A DNA stretch of 22,376 bases from a virus, in the IMG/VR virus record IMGVR_UViG_3300017776_000220, positions 1 through 22,376 of that record. One strand, 5' to 3'. The position numbers and the translations under genes were made by a program. Shown piece by piece: positions 1 to 6,660 of this stretch. Each line of letters begins with the position of its first letter. Positions within the stretch are counted from its first letter, which is position 1. Below the pieces are notes generated by a model that searched no databases, was not told where the DNA came from, and saw only the letters and a program-made list of their open reading frames with translations.

Positions 1-1732
1 GCGGATTAATGTCTGTGACTTTTAAACACCAAAACCTTCTGTTACCACTACCATCCATAAGGAATTCGGGTTCGTTGACTGACGCAAAGAATGCTGTGCG
101 TCTTTGATAATTGGTAAAGGTTCGATCATATGGCAATCGCATCTCATCAGACTTAGAAGTAATAAAAGCTTTGAGTTGGTTGATGTCTGCTTTCTTAAAG
201 GTAGACTCCAACTCTCCTAACTCTACAATCCAGTGACTAACAGCTTTCTTCACGCTGTCTTTATCTTTTGGATCAAGGGTAGCACCTTCTAGCAACCAAC
301 CTTTGTTGAACTCAGCCAAGCGTTTGAACCAAAGGGTTTTACCTAGTCCCTGCTTGCCTTGGAAGACCAACAATCCTTCTAGCGATACACCGTCAACTTC
401 AAATGCCGCCGCTACACAAGATAGCAACCACTTTCTCATCAGCATGTGTTTGAGTCTCTCATCCTCTGCTGTGACGGTATCGCAGAAATCCGTGACACGA
501 GACACACCATCCCAAGGCTTACTATCAATCCAACGGGCAACAGGATTGTGTTCTTGGGCGATGATTTTCATCGCATCACGGACTCTTTGATGGGGTACAA
601 AATTCTTAATGCACAAGTTTTCTAATTCAACTAAGTGTGCTTCATCTTTTAAATCTGCTATGGGTTTGAAGTTAGGTATCTCTATCTCAATGCGTTTTTT
701 AATAACATCGTAATAACATTCAATGTCATAGGTCTTCATGAGTGCATGATAGTTATCTGTGGTAGCCATGATACGACCTTGCGTGGTTTTCTCAAACTCT
801 ACTAGGTCAGGAACATCCACCTTCTTGGTAATGATCTCACCAGTGACTGCTTTTTGATCGTTGAAGTCCATGCCTTCTTCTGTTGGCATGACCACCTCAG
901 CATTGGATTGTTGAGCGGCTTCTATTGCTTTCTTTTCACCAATACCATTGGCATCATTGTCTGCATAAATAATAAACTCTTTGTTTGGAATGGATTCCAT
1001 GAACTTGGTATTAATAGACAACAAGTTACCTGCGTTAAAACAAACCACCATGGGAATGTTTTGATCTTCAAAAATTGTTGCACAAGTTGCGTAACCCTCA
1101 CCAAATCCTATCTTCTTGGATTCCTTTATTAAATGTGTACCTATTAAAAAGAAACAACCACCTGTTCGACCACCCGAAAGAAAGCGTTTCGATCCATCGG
1201 GCATGATCGTCTGCAACGACCACATCTTGCCTTTCTCATCGATGATGGGTATCAAGAGTTTGCCATTGTGTTCTCTCAAGTTGTGTGAGCGTACATTTTT
1301 AGAATCCAAGTATGGATGTGAGTCACAGGGTTTGCCTGCATCCCAAATCATTTTGGCTTTCTTTGCGACCTTTAAATGTTTCTGCTCTTGGTCTTGTCTT
1401 GCTTGTTCTCTAAATTTCTCCAGTGCTTCATAGTTAACCTCGGAAGATTTCCGTGAAGATAATTTAAAGTTATGAGTTTGTCCTGTTCGATAATCAGAGG
1501 CAAAACCAATAGGTGTGCCAAAGTTATCATAGTAAGCATAGTAACCTGACATGGCTCTTTTGCCATTGACACTGGTATAAGCTCTTTGTGGTTTTTCGGG
1601 ATTAGGTTCCAGTGTTTCATTCTTAGGTTCAAATCCATGTTGTTTTAAGAACTCTGTGAACTTACCCATTGACTCCATGGTCAAGGGTTTGTCGTATTCC
1701 TTGCCTCCGCCTTTAATATTTTTGATCCCCAT
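1..1732 (-). CDS. Primase-helicase, Toprim + VapE/VirE-type ATPase (3' part missing)
   Basis: Open through 577 codons from the ATG at 1732 and still open at the left edge, so the C-terminus is missing. A Toprim-like segment shows GEGYAT (residues 211-216) and YADND (256-260), the acidic metal-binding motifs of primases and topoisomerases. A second module matches the virulence-associated E (VapE/VirE) P-loop family: Walker A GKQGLGKT (459-466), a Walker B-like strand WIVELGELE (501-509), SVNE (551-554) and GNRRFW (563-568), the likely sensor and arginine-finger region. No N-terminal zinc finger is seen. Such fusions prime and unwind DNA during phage replication. GAGGG lies just upstream of the ATG on the minus strand. 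It is divergent from the SSB-like gene. The domain assignment is firm; calling it the replicative primase-helicase is inference. Confidence 0.88.
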   Translation of the reverse strand, partial: MGIKNIKGGGKEYDKPLTMESMGKFTEFLKQHGFEPKNETLEPNPEKPQRAYTSVNGKRAMSGYYAYYDNFGTPIGFASDYRTGQTHNFKLSSRKSSEVNYEALEKFREQARQDQEQKHLKVAKKAKMIWDAGKPCDSHPYLDSKNVRSHNLREHNGKLLIPIIDEKGKMWSLQTIMPDGSKRFLSGGRTGGCFFLIGTHLIKESKKIGFGEGYATCATIFEDQNIPMVVCFNAGNLLSINTKFMESIPNKEFIIYADNDANGIGEKKAIEAAQQSNAEVVMPTEEGMDFNDQKAVTGEIITKKVDVPDLVEFEKTTQGRIMATTDNYHALMKTYDIECYYDVIKKRIEIEIPNFKPIADLKDEAHLVELENLCIKNFVPHQRVRDAMKIIAQEHNPVARWIDSKPWDGVSRVTDFCDTVTAEDERLKHMLMRKWLLSCVAAAFEVDGVSLEGLLVFQGKQGLGKTLWFKRLAEFNKGWLLEGATLDPKDKDSVKKAVSHWIVELGELESTFKKADINQLKAFITSKSDEMRLPYDRTFTNYQRRTAFFASVNEPEFLMDGSGNRRFWCLKVTDINP

Positions 1733-1838
1733 ACTTGCCCTCTCTGTGAAACTTCTATATTATGTTGTGTTGAATACCTTACAATATACTTTGTTTGGAA
1801 TAAATAAACAATAATTATTTTTATTGAGGAGAAAAAAT
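1733..1838. promoter_or_regulatory. Divergent promoter region between primase-helicase and recombination operon
   Basis: This AT-rich spacer separates two divergent genes and must hold promoters for both. On the minus strand, TTGTAA (1779-1784) and TAATAT (1757-1762) are 16 bp apart and each match four of six consensus positions. On the plus strand TATACT (1785-1790) is a fair -10, but no good -35 sits at the right distance. GTTGTGTTG (1764-1772) resembles, imperfectly, the AAGTGTT motif of the other early promoters. GAGGAG (1826-1831) is the ribosome binding site of the plus-strand gene. Confidence 0.35.
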
Positions 1839-2492
1839 ATGGCTTTAACAATAAGCGATAGCGGTAGCGGTAACTTTGAGACCATTGCCAAGGGTAGATA
1901 TAAAGCAACCTGTTATAGAATTGTTGATGTGGGAACACACAACGAAACCTATGAAGGTGAAACCAAGAAGCGTCACAGTGTCTTCTTATACTGGGAACTA
2001 GATGAGAAGATGTCAGACGGCAAACCTTTCTCAATCATGAAACAATACACATTGTCTCTCAATGAGAAGTCTGCTTTGTTTTTACATTTATGTTCATGGC
2101 GTAACAAAAAGTTTACCGATGATGAGCTTAAAGGTTTTGATTTAACCAACATCTTAGGATGCACTTGTGAGCTTGAGGTTGAATATACTTCGGGTGGCAA
2201 TCCTAAAGTAACGGCTGTCTATCACCCTGAAGGTGGTGTTAAGAAAGTTGCAACAACCAATGAGCAAATAGCTTTTGATGTTGATGAGTATGCAAAAGAC
2301 AACAAAGATATGTGCGATGTGTTTGTAAATTTACCTGAATGGGTACAAAATAAGATTGATGAATCTTTTGAGGTGGTAGCATCTAATAAAGCTGAAAGTG
2401 CTAAATACCAAAAAGAAGAGTCAACAGAGTTTTCTTCTCTTGATAACTTGGCTGATGACAAGAAATCAATCGAGGAACAAATCCCGTTTTAA
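1839..2492 (+). CDS. Phage single-stranded DNA-binding protein-like (DUF669-like)
   Basis: 217 residues. The ATG at 1839 follows GAGGAG at 1826-1831 with a 7-nt gap; an in-frame TTG at 1824 overlaps that site and is rejected. The N-terminal two thirds are rich in beta strand and resemble phage DUF669/SSB-like proteins that sit beside recombination exonucleases. The last ~50 residues are acidic and low in complexity and end in EEQIPF, very like the DDDIPF tip by which bacterial SSB recruits partner enzymes. It is the first gene of a plus-strand DNA-processing operon, followed by a RecE-like exonuclease. The likely role is to coat single strands during replication and recombination. The family call rests on residue patterns; the acidic IPF tail is seen directly. 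Confidence 0.75.
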   Translation: MALTISDSGSGNFETIAKGRYKATCYRIVDVGTHNETYEGETKKRHSVFLYWELDEKMSDGKPFSIMKQYTLSLNEKSALFLHLCSWRNKKFTDDELKGFDLTNILGCTCELEVEYTSGGNPKVTAVYHPEGGVKKVATTNEQIAFDVDEYAKDNKDMCDVFVNLPEWVQNKIDESFEVVASNKAESAKYQKEESTEFSSLDNLADDKKSIEEQIPF

Positions 2493-2498
2493 CGGTTT

Positions 2499-2562
2499 GG
2501 GCTACTAGGTCATGATATATATTTCATATTTGATTCTCCATAACAAATAGATTTAGTAGCCC
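2499..2562 (+). repeat. 9-bp perfect inverted repeat in the leader of the exonuclease gene
   Basis: GGGCTACTA (2499-2507) and TAGTAGCCC (2554-2562) are exact reverse complements enclosing 46 nt of AT-rich sequence. The right arm is followed by CCCTTTTA, too short a T run for a strong terminator, and lies 12 nt before the exonuclease ATG. The loop holds TGATATATAT (2513-2522), a possible extended -10. The structure could control translation or give partial termination between the SSB and exonuclease genes. Confidence 0.55.
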
Positions 2563-2574
2563 CCCTTTTATACC

Positions 2575-3393
2575 ATGGGTGATGTAATAGATTTTGAACC
2601 ACGCTTCGATGTCGTGGTCTACGAAGAGGGAGTGTATGACGACATGCCTTTCCCTGAATACAATGATCTTGGTGCTTTTAGATCACACGATCTCTCAGCC
2701 ATCATGAAAGACCCTTATAAATATAAATACGAAGAGAAGCCTGACAGCGAGGCTTCATTCTTTGTTGAGGGTAGATTGCAACATTGTTTATTTTTAGAAC
2801 CTCATGTGTTTGACGATGAGTTCGTCATAGCACCTAAGGTCGACAAAAGAACCAAGGCAGGCAAAGAAGAGTATGCAGACTTTCTTTCTTCTGTTGGTAA
2901 TCGTAGCGTTGTCTCACAAGACTTGTATGACACTTGTGTAGCTCGTTGTGAGGTTCTTGATGCATTTAAACCAAGGGGCGAGGACAAGACTGAGCTATCA
3001 GTGGTCTTCGATTACTTTGGGCATCTGTGTAAAGCTCGTTTTGATATGTTGCAAGACAATGTGATTGTTGATCTTAAAACCTGTCGTGACGCTTCACCAA
3101 GAGGCTTTAAACATTCAGTCAAAACATTTGGCTATCATCAACAGGCAGCTTTCTATCTTGATGCCGCTAAAAATGTAGGTCTGACTGAGGTTGATAGGTT
3201 TCAGTTTCTTGCAATAGAAAAGACTCATCCATATCCATATGTGGTTTATGAGTTGGAACCTGAAGCTGTAGAGTATGGTCGATCTCTGAATGAACAAGCA
3301 CTGGACTTATTGTTGAAGTGTGAGCAAACAGGTATCTACACCCCATACAATTTACACAATCAAATTGTGCCAATCAAACTTACAGATTTGTAA
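2575..3393 (+). CDS. RecE-like exodeoxyribonuclease VIII, PD-(D/E)XK family
   Basis: 272 residues. The core matches phage exonuclease VIII-type PDDEXK domains: AFRSHDLSAIMKDPYKY near residues 34-50, the metal-binding aspartate in KARFDM (D157), the catalytic DLK of VIVDLKT (D166, K168) and the downstream YHQQAAFY (Q189, Q190), which fits motif QxxxY. The family degrades one strand of duplex DNA 5' to 3', leaving 3' overhangs for annealing. An in-frame TAG at 2557 leaves the ATG at 2575 as the first ATG. No Shine-Dalgarno precedes it; the upstream bases are C/T-rich and belong to a long inverted repeat. The gene sits between the SSB-like and second nuclease genes. No RecT or Erf-type annealing protein is visible here. 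Confidence 0.85.
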   Translation: MGDVIDFEPRFDVVVYEEGVYDDMPFPEYNDLGAFRSHDLSAIMKDPYKYKYEEKPDSEASFFVEGRLQHCLFLEPHVFDDEFVIAPKVDKRTKAGKEEYADFLSSVGNRSVVSQDLYDTCVARCEVLDAFKPRGEDKTELSVVFDYFGHLCKARFDMLQDNVIVDLKTCRDASPRGFKHSVKTFGYHQQAAFYLDAAKNVGLTEVDRFQFLAIEKTHPYPYVVYELEPEAVEYGRSLNEQALDLLLKCEQTGIYTPYNLHNQIVPIKLTDL

Positions 3394-3681
3394 TTGGCTA
3401 AAAGTTTACCTAGACCGATTCATGATCACATGTACTGGGCAGGTAAAGCTTCAGAGTTTAACACTCAAAAAGAAAGAGAGGACTTTTTACGAGAGTATGG
3501 CTTTGAGGAAAAGCGTATTGAGACAATCACCCACCTTGCAGTGGCGTGGTTGCCTCAGCGTATGTACATGCTTTCAAACAGGTTATTGAACTTGGCATAT
3601 CACGACTTACCGAATGACACAGCTAGAACCATGTTTAGGGTTGGCATTCACAGTTACAAAAAGAAAAAAGGATTATTATGA
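3394..3681 (+). CDS. Hypothetical protein, small, in the recombination operon
   Basis: 95 residues if it begins at the TTG directly after the exonuclease TAA; 83 if it begins at the ATG at 3430. Neither start has a clear Shine-Dalgarno, so translation probably depends on coupling to the exonuclease gene. It overlaps the next gene by ATGA. The sequence LPRPIHDHMYWAGKASEF is followed by a mostly helical body and a basic tail ending KKKKGLL. I do not recognise a domain. Keeping LPRPIHDH in the product favours the TTG start, but this is a weak choice. Confidence 0.65.
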   Translation: MAKSLPRPIHDHMYWAGKASEFNTQKEREDFLREYGFEEKRIETITHLAVAWLPQRMYMLSNRLLNLAYHDLPNDTARTMFRVGIHSYKKKKGLL

Positions 3682-4202
3682 TAGTTAGATTTTCAAGACA
3701 GGATTTATCAGAATGCGAACAAGCGGCATCTTTGCGTTGGCAGTTGGCAAGAGCCAGTGGCGTTGCGAATCAAAGAAGAGATAAGTCTCGCACCGATCAC
3801 GACATTGATCTCTTGGGTGTGAAAGGTGAGTTAGCTGTGGCTAGAATCTTTCAAATAGACCATGACATTCACAAGGGTGGCATTGATATGAACATCGACA
3901 TGTGGGACAACGATGTGTCCTTTGATGTGAAGGCTACCTTTACCCAAGCAGGGCATTTATTATTTAAACAAAAGAAATACTTCAAGGCTGATGTAGCCAT
4001 TCTTGTAACACCACACGATATACCCGATTCAGTTATGGTTGCAGGGTGGATAGGTAGAAAAGAGTTTTTAGAGAAAGCCCAAGATGTAGATTTTGGTAGC
4101 GGTCCTAGTGTTGCTATGGGTTATAACGATCTAAGACCTATACCTGAACTGTGGAAGTTTATGACCATGAAAAGGGTTGCCAAAATACCCAACCGCCTTT
4201 AG
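3678..4202 (+). CDS. Putative PDDEXK-fold endonuclease (resolvase-like)
   Basis: 174 residues. The ATG at 3678 overlaps the previous stop (ATGA) and follows AAGGA at a good distance. The middle has the spacing of a PDDEXK nuclease core: GVKGELAVARIF with E51, GGIDMNID with D70, then SFDVKAT with D83 and K85, followed by a helix and KADVAILV. This resembles Holliday junction resolvase or restriction-type folds rather than exonucleases. In this operon it may resolve branched DNA or degrade host DNA. Its 3' end overlaps by 4 nt the end of a convergent minus-strand gene. The fold is a motif-based inference and the substrate is unknown. Confidence 0.6.
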   Translation: MIVRFSRQDLSECEQAASLRWQLARASGVANQRRDKSRTDHDIDLLGVKGELAVARIFQIDHDIHKGGIDMNIDMWDNDVSFDVKATFTQAGHLLFKQKKYFKADVAILVTPHDIPDSVMVAGWIGRKEFLEKAQDVDFGSGPSVAMGYNDLRPIPELWKFMTMKRVAKIPNRL

Positions 4203-4423
4203 TCTTCTGATTTAGCTGTAATAATAGCTCCGTCTACTTCAATGCTATTGAACTCCAGTCCACTGATCTGCTCATCATTGTGTTCAAAGATCACATCTCT
4301 AACCAATAGCCTAAGCAGTCCTGCCTTTTGAAACAGGTTAAGCCTAGCGTAAGTTTCTATCACTTCATTGGCTGTCATCTTGCTAGTGTTCAACAAGATA
4401 TCGTCTTTCTTTTTAAATAACAT
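4199..4423 (-). CDS. Hypothetical small early protein
   Basis: 74 residues, last gene of the minus-strand early operon starting near 5305. GAGAGGA lies upstream of the ATG at 4423. It is predicted largely helical (ANEVIETYARLNLFQKAG) with a short beta-rich end (GLEFNSIEVDGAIITA). I do not recognise a family. Its stop overlaps the stop of the converging nuclease gene, and no terminator separates them. Confidence 0.7.
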   Translation of the reverse strand: MLFKKKDDILLNTSKMTANEVIETYARLNLFQKAGLLRLLVRDVIFEHNDEQISGLEFNSIEVDGAIITAKSED

Positions 4424-4436
4424 TTAGGGTCCTCTC

Positions 4437-4646
4437 TTAATAATTTAGTTTAACATAACCCGACTTTAATACATGAGCTAATTTCTCATCGTTGTGGGTT
4501 CTTAAAAACCAACCGCCTTTTGCATCCACATATGAAGATACAATGTCGGGCATCTCTACATTACTCATGTTGTACATGTCTTGGTAATGACATTTGTAAG
4601 CATACAAAGCTTGCTCAAAGCTTATAGGTTTATTTGTTGGCACCAT
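4437..4646 (-). CDS. Hypothetical small early protein
   Basis: 69 residues, preceded by a purine-rich GAGGGGGAG ribosome binding site inside the upstream 47-codon gene, which it overlaps by 17 nt. The sequence has several Tyr and His residues (YAYKCHYQDMYNM) and the segment GGWFLRTHNDEKLAHVLKSGYV. No family recognised. Overlap and strong site make it a credible gene. Confidence 0.7.
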   Translation of the reverse strand: MVPTNKPISFEQALYAYKCHYQDMYNMSNVEMPDIVSSYVDAKGGWFLRTHNDEKLAHVLKSGYVKLNY

Positions 4647-4773
4647 CCTTTTTCTCCCCCTCGTTTCTTTCTTTTAATAGTTTTCTAAACTCTGACCACT
4701 TGTATAATTTTCCAGTAACATCGTCATAGAAGTTACCCTTGTAGTCGTATAAATCTTTTGTTGGATCACTCAT
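4630..4773 (-). CDS. Hypothetical 47-residue early protein
   Basis: A short frame running from the ATG at 4773 to TAA at 4630-4632. It reads MSDPTKDLYDYKGNFYDD at the N-terminus and ends in a charged EGEKKDGANK tail. AAGGA lies about 5 nt before the ATG at 4773; an ATG directly upstream (4776) is too close to the site, and one at 4800 lacks one. The pattern YDYKGNFYDDVTGKLYKW resembles small proteins encoded by many marine phages. It overlaps the genes on both sides. Its function is unknown. Confidence 0.6.
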   Translation of the reverse strand: MSDPTKDLYDYKGNFYDDVTGKLYKWSEFRKLLKERNEGEKKDGANK

Positions 4774-4831
4774 CATCTTCCTTTGGTAGTTGCTCTGCAT
4801 CAAACCAACCGCATGGATAATTTATCTCCAT
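4766..4831 (-). CDS. Possible 21-residue micro-ORF
   Basis: MEINYPCGWFDAEQLPKEDD plus a final E, from the ATG at 4831 to TGA at 4766-4768. It fills the gap between two small early genes, overlapping the end of the upstream one and the start of the downstream one, as its neighbours do. No clear Shine-Dalgarno is seen. The non-random composition (CGWFD, acidic end) and position argue for a gene; the length and lack of a site argue against. Confidence 0.3.
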   Translation of the reverse strand: MEINYPCGWFDAEQLPKEDDE

Positions 4832-5019
4832 TCTGTGTGTGGCTTTTTGCGTTTATCAGAATATTCATATTCTACTCTATCTCGATATCTTTTGTGTCTG
4901 ACAACATTGGCTTTACCTATTTCTTCTCTTTGCCAACCAAGCTCTATAATTGTGTTTGCGTCTTTCTCTTCTTTGAGCTTTTGATTTTGCTTTTCTACAA
5001 CATCTTTATACTGTGTCAC
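4822..5019 (-). CDS. Hypothetical small basic early protein (GTG start)
   Basis: 65 residues starting at GTG (5017-5019), which is placed 6 nt after a strong AGAGGAGG site within the end of the upstream gene, so the GTG start is well supported. The N-terminal half is a charged helix (VVEKQNQKLKEEKDANTI), likely coiled coil. The C-terminal half is basic and aromatic (RHKRYRDRVEYEYSDKRKK). Function unknown; the basic part could bind nucleic acid. The overlap of 14 nt with the zinc-ribbon gene implies coupled translation. Confidence 0.65.
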   Translation of the reverse strand: MTQYKDVVEKQNQKLKEEKDANTIIELGWQREEIGKANVVRHKRYRDRVEYEYSDKRKKPHTEWR

Positions 5020-5305
5020 TTTCTGCCTCCTCTACTTTAGGTTTATTTTTATCTGCAATAACTTTCTTTATTGCCTCCCAAACTAATGCTTGATTGAAGT
5101 CTCTGTCCCAAGTGATCATGCCTTCTCTTTGACAAGAGTTGCAACCAATTGGGTTATTAAGGAATCCTTCAAAGGTAGATGTAAACTCACCATGATCACC
5201 AAGGACACAACGCCCTGTGTATGTCTCATGAATATCCTCTCCAAGGTCTTTTCTATATCTTGCAATCATTTGATCGTAAGTCTCTTCTTTTCTTGTTCTT
5301 GCCAT
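5006..5305 (-). CDS. Small zinc-ribbon-like early protein
   Basis: 99 residues. AAGGAG precedes the ATG at 5305, and this is the first gene of the operon driven by the promoter near 5340-5366. The segment from GRCVLGDHGEF (C33, H38) to GCNSC (C55, C58) has the C-x4-H...C-x2-C layout with the HGEF motif known from the short zinc-ribbon units of phage DUF723-like and HNH-associated proteins. Here only one unit is present, followed by a helical region and an acidic end (KVEEAESDTV). A nucleic-acid-binding or regulatory role is plausible. The metal site is inferred from residue spacing. Confidence 0.72.
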   Translation of the reverse strand: MARTRKEETYDQMIARYRKDLGEDIHETYTGRCVLGDHGEFTSTFEGFLNNPIGCNSCQREGMITWDRDFNQALVWEAIKKVIADKNKPKVEEAESDTV

Positions 5306-5337
5306 TTTGATTCTCCTTGTTTAAATGAACAAACTTA

Positions 5338-5382
5338 AATTTACTCTCACAAGCATTGAATGTCAACACTTGTGAACACTTT
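5338..5382 (-). promoter_or_regulatory. Early promoter with doubled AAGTGTT motif (P1)
   Basis: On the minus strand a perfect -35 TTGACA (5361-5366) and TAAATT (5338-5343) are 17 bp apart, about 25 nt before the zinc-ribbon gene. Two AAGTGTT copies (5365-5371 and 5375-5381) are 10 bp apart; the proximal one shares its TT with the -35. This is the same arrangement as at 6558-6602. The distal copy reaches the stop codon of the upstream gene. Probably bound by a small regulator. Confidence 0.65.
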
Positions 5383-5641
5383 ATCCCGATACATTAGGAT
5401 AAGACGGATAATGCACATTTGCTATTCTTGTAAATTTTACACTCCATCCCCAAGGACCGTAGGTTGTATGTGAGTCACCGACCTTAAGGTTTTCAAGATG
5501 CTCAAGAGTAAACTCGCCATCCTCATCTTCTTCTATACCCCAGTCGCCCTCGATACCATCATCGACAAACTCTTGCATGTTTACAGTTCTTGGCTCAACA
5601 TCGCCATAAGCCTCTTCGTTCCATACTACTAAAAATTCCAT
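5381..5641 (-). CDS. Hypothetical acidic early protein
   Basis: 86 residues, second gene of the operon starting at 6522. It is coupled to the upstream gene through a TAATG stop-start overlap and has AGGAGGT upstream. It is strongly acidic in the middle (GDWGIEEDEDGEF), with beta-like segments and several Trp residues (GPWGWSVKF). No family recognised. Small acidic early proteins of phages often bind host enzymes or mimic DNA, but nothing here proves that. Its stop codon overlaps the distal operator-like repeat of the next promoter. Confidence 0.7.
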   Translation of the reverse strand: MEFLVVWNEEAYGDVEPRTVNMQEFVDDGIEGDWGIEEDEDGEFTLEHLENLKVGDSHTTYGPWGWSVKFTRIANVHYPSYPNVSG

Positions 5642-6522
5642 TACGCTACCTCCTGTTCTTGACCAAACACTTTGATAAGCTTTGGTCTAATAAGTGAAGT
5701 GGTATTCCAAGTCTTGTCACCGTCTTTTTCTTTGTCAATAAGTTGACCAGTTTTTTCACAAACTTCTGTATAGTCTATCTTTGGTGTAAATTTATTATGA
5801 GATTTTACTGTAGCTTCTAACTCAACCCAAGTATTGACAGAATCCCAAATAGCCTCATTAAACTTAGTTTCATCACCACCATTGGTTACCAACCTTTCAC
5901 CATCTTCTGTGATGTATTTTATTTTTACAGAATAATTGTTGTAACCAAAACTATTTTCGTAATGATCTTGGCTTAGAACAAAGGCTTTAACAGTAACCTT
6001 GTCACCAACAGAACCAAAATGTTTGTTGGCATTCTTAGGAATGTAAATAGCTCTTGGCTTACATATGTTGCTTATGGCTTCATGAATTTCACTTTTGTAC
6101 TCAGTAATATTTGCCCAATAGTTAATGGTTTCTTGAGACATGTCATCAATAAAATAATGACCTACCACATGACCATTTGCCCAAATTTTATCAAAAGGAT
6201 TTTTGCCTTGAGAAATTAACTCTTTAGAAGCTACAACCCAATTAGCAATATTTTCTTCCTTTCTTTTTAGGTTGTCAGCCTCAATTTGCTCTTGCTTTCT
6301 TCTAACAATTTCATTAAGACTTACATCAGCATATGATGTCTCAAGAGGATAAATGTCATTAGCCTTTTCGACATACTCCATAGCCTTGCTTACTGCTTTT
6401 TCAGAGTCAGTAGAAAGGTTTACAATATAATCACCTTTTGAGTCATGCCCATAACCGAAACAAAGAGTATACATAGCAGTAAGATCACCACTAGATATGT
6501 AATATTTTTTTTCTGTTTTCAT
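5641..6522 (-). CDS. Hypothetical early protein, 293 residues
   Basis: AGGAGA lies before the ATG at 6522. It is first in its operon, about 30 nt behind the promoter at 6558-6585. The N-terminal 80 residues have mixed structure; residues ~75-110 form a charged helix (RRKQEQIEADNLKRKEENI). The part from about residue 165 is beta-rich (GDKVTVKAFVLSQDHYENS, TWVELEATVKSHNKF) and could be an OB-like fold. No catalytic motif recognised. Its size and lead position suggest an early function, perhaps with nucleic acids; this is only inference. Confidence 0.75.
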   Translation of the reverse strand: MKTEKKYYISSGDLTAMYTLCFGYGHDSKGDYIVNLSTDSEKAVSKAMEYVEKANDIYPLETSYADVSLNEIVRRKQEQIEADNLKRKEENIANWVVASKELISQGKNPFDKIWANGHVVGHYFIDDMSQETINYWANITEYKSEIHEAISNICKPRAIYIPKNANKHFGSVGDKVTVKAFVLSQDHYENSFGYNNYSVKIKYITEDGERLVTNGGDETKFNEAIWDSVNTWVELEATVKSHNKFTPKIDYTEVCEKTGQLIDKEKDGDKTWNTTSLIRPKLIKVFGQEQEVA

Positions 6523-6557
6523 TAGATTCTCCTGTTAATTAATGAATTTATACTTTA

Positions 6558-6602
6558 ATAATAACAAACTGTCAGATAATTACAACACTTTTCAACACTT
6601 TT
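6558..6602 (-). promoter_or_regulatory. Early promoter with doubled AAGTGTT motif (P2)
   Basis: Minus strand -35 TTGTAA (6580-6585) and -10 TATTAT (6558-6563), 16 bp apart, about 30 nt from the ATG at 6522. AAGTGTT occurs at 6584-6590 and 6594-6600, exactly 10 bp apart and with extra A bases before each, the proximal copy overlapping the -35. It is divergent from P3, with 24 bp between the motif blocks. Confidence 0.65.
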
Positions 6603-6626
6603 ATTGATGTTTTTTTATATGCTAAT

Positions 6627-6660
6627 AAAGTGTTAATATTGTGTTCAAATGTATTATAAT
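6627..6660 (+). promoter_or_regulatory. Promoter of the ribbon-helix-helix genes with AAGTGTT motif (P3)
   Basis: Plus strand: AAAGTGTT (6627-6634) runs into TTAATA (6633-6638) as -35, then 16 bp and a perfect TATAAT (6655-6660). The motif is fused to the -35 by the same TT as in P1 and P2. A second weak copy, TTGTGTT (6639-6645), lies 11 bp on. The ATG at 6700 is ~33 nt after the expected transcript start. Confidence 0.65.

Noticed and set aside
303-1433. Several plus-strand ORFs and short minus-strand ORFs over the primase-helicase
   Set aside because: One uninterrupted 577-codon minus frame with Toprim and Walker motifs explains the whole stretch.
4783-5040. 85-codon plus-strand ORF rich in Phe and Leu, possible holin
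   Set aside because: Antisense to small charged early genes with good ribosome sites; no ribosome site of its own.
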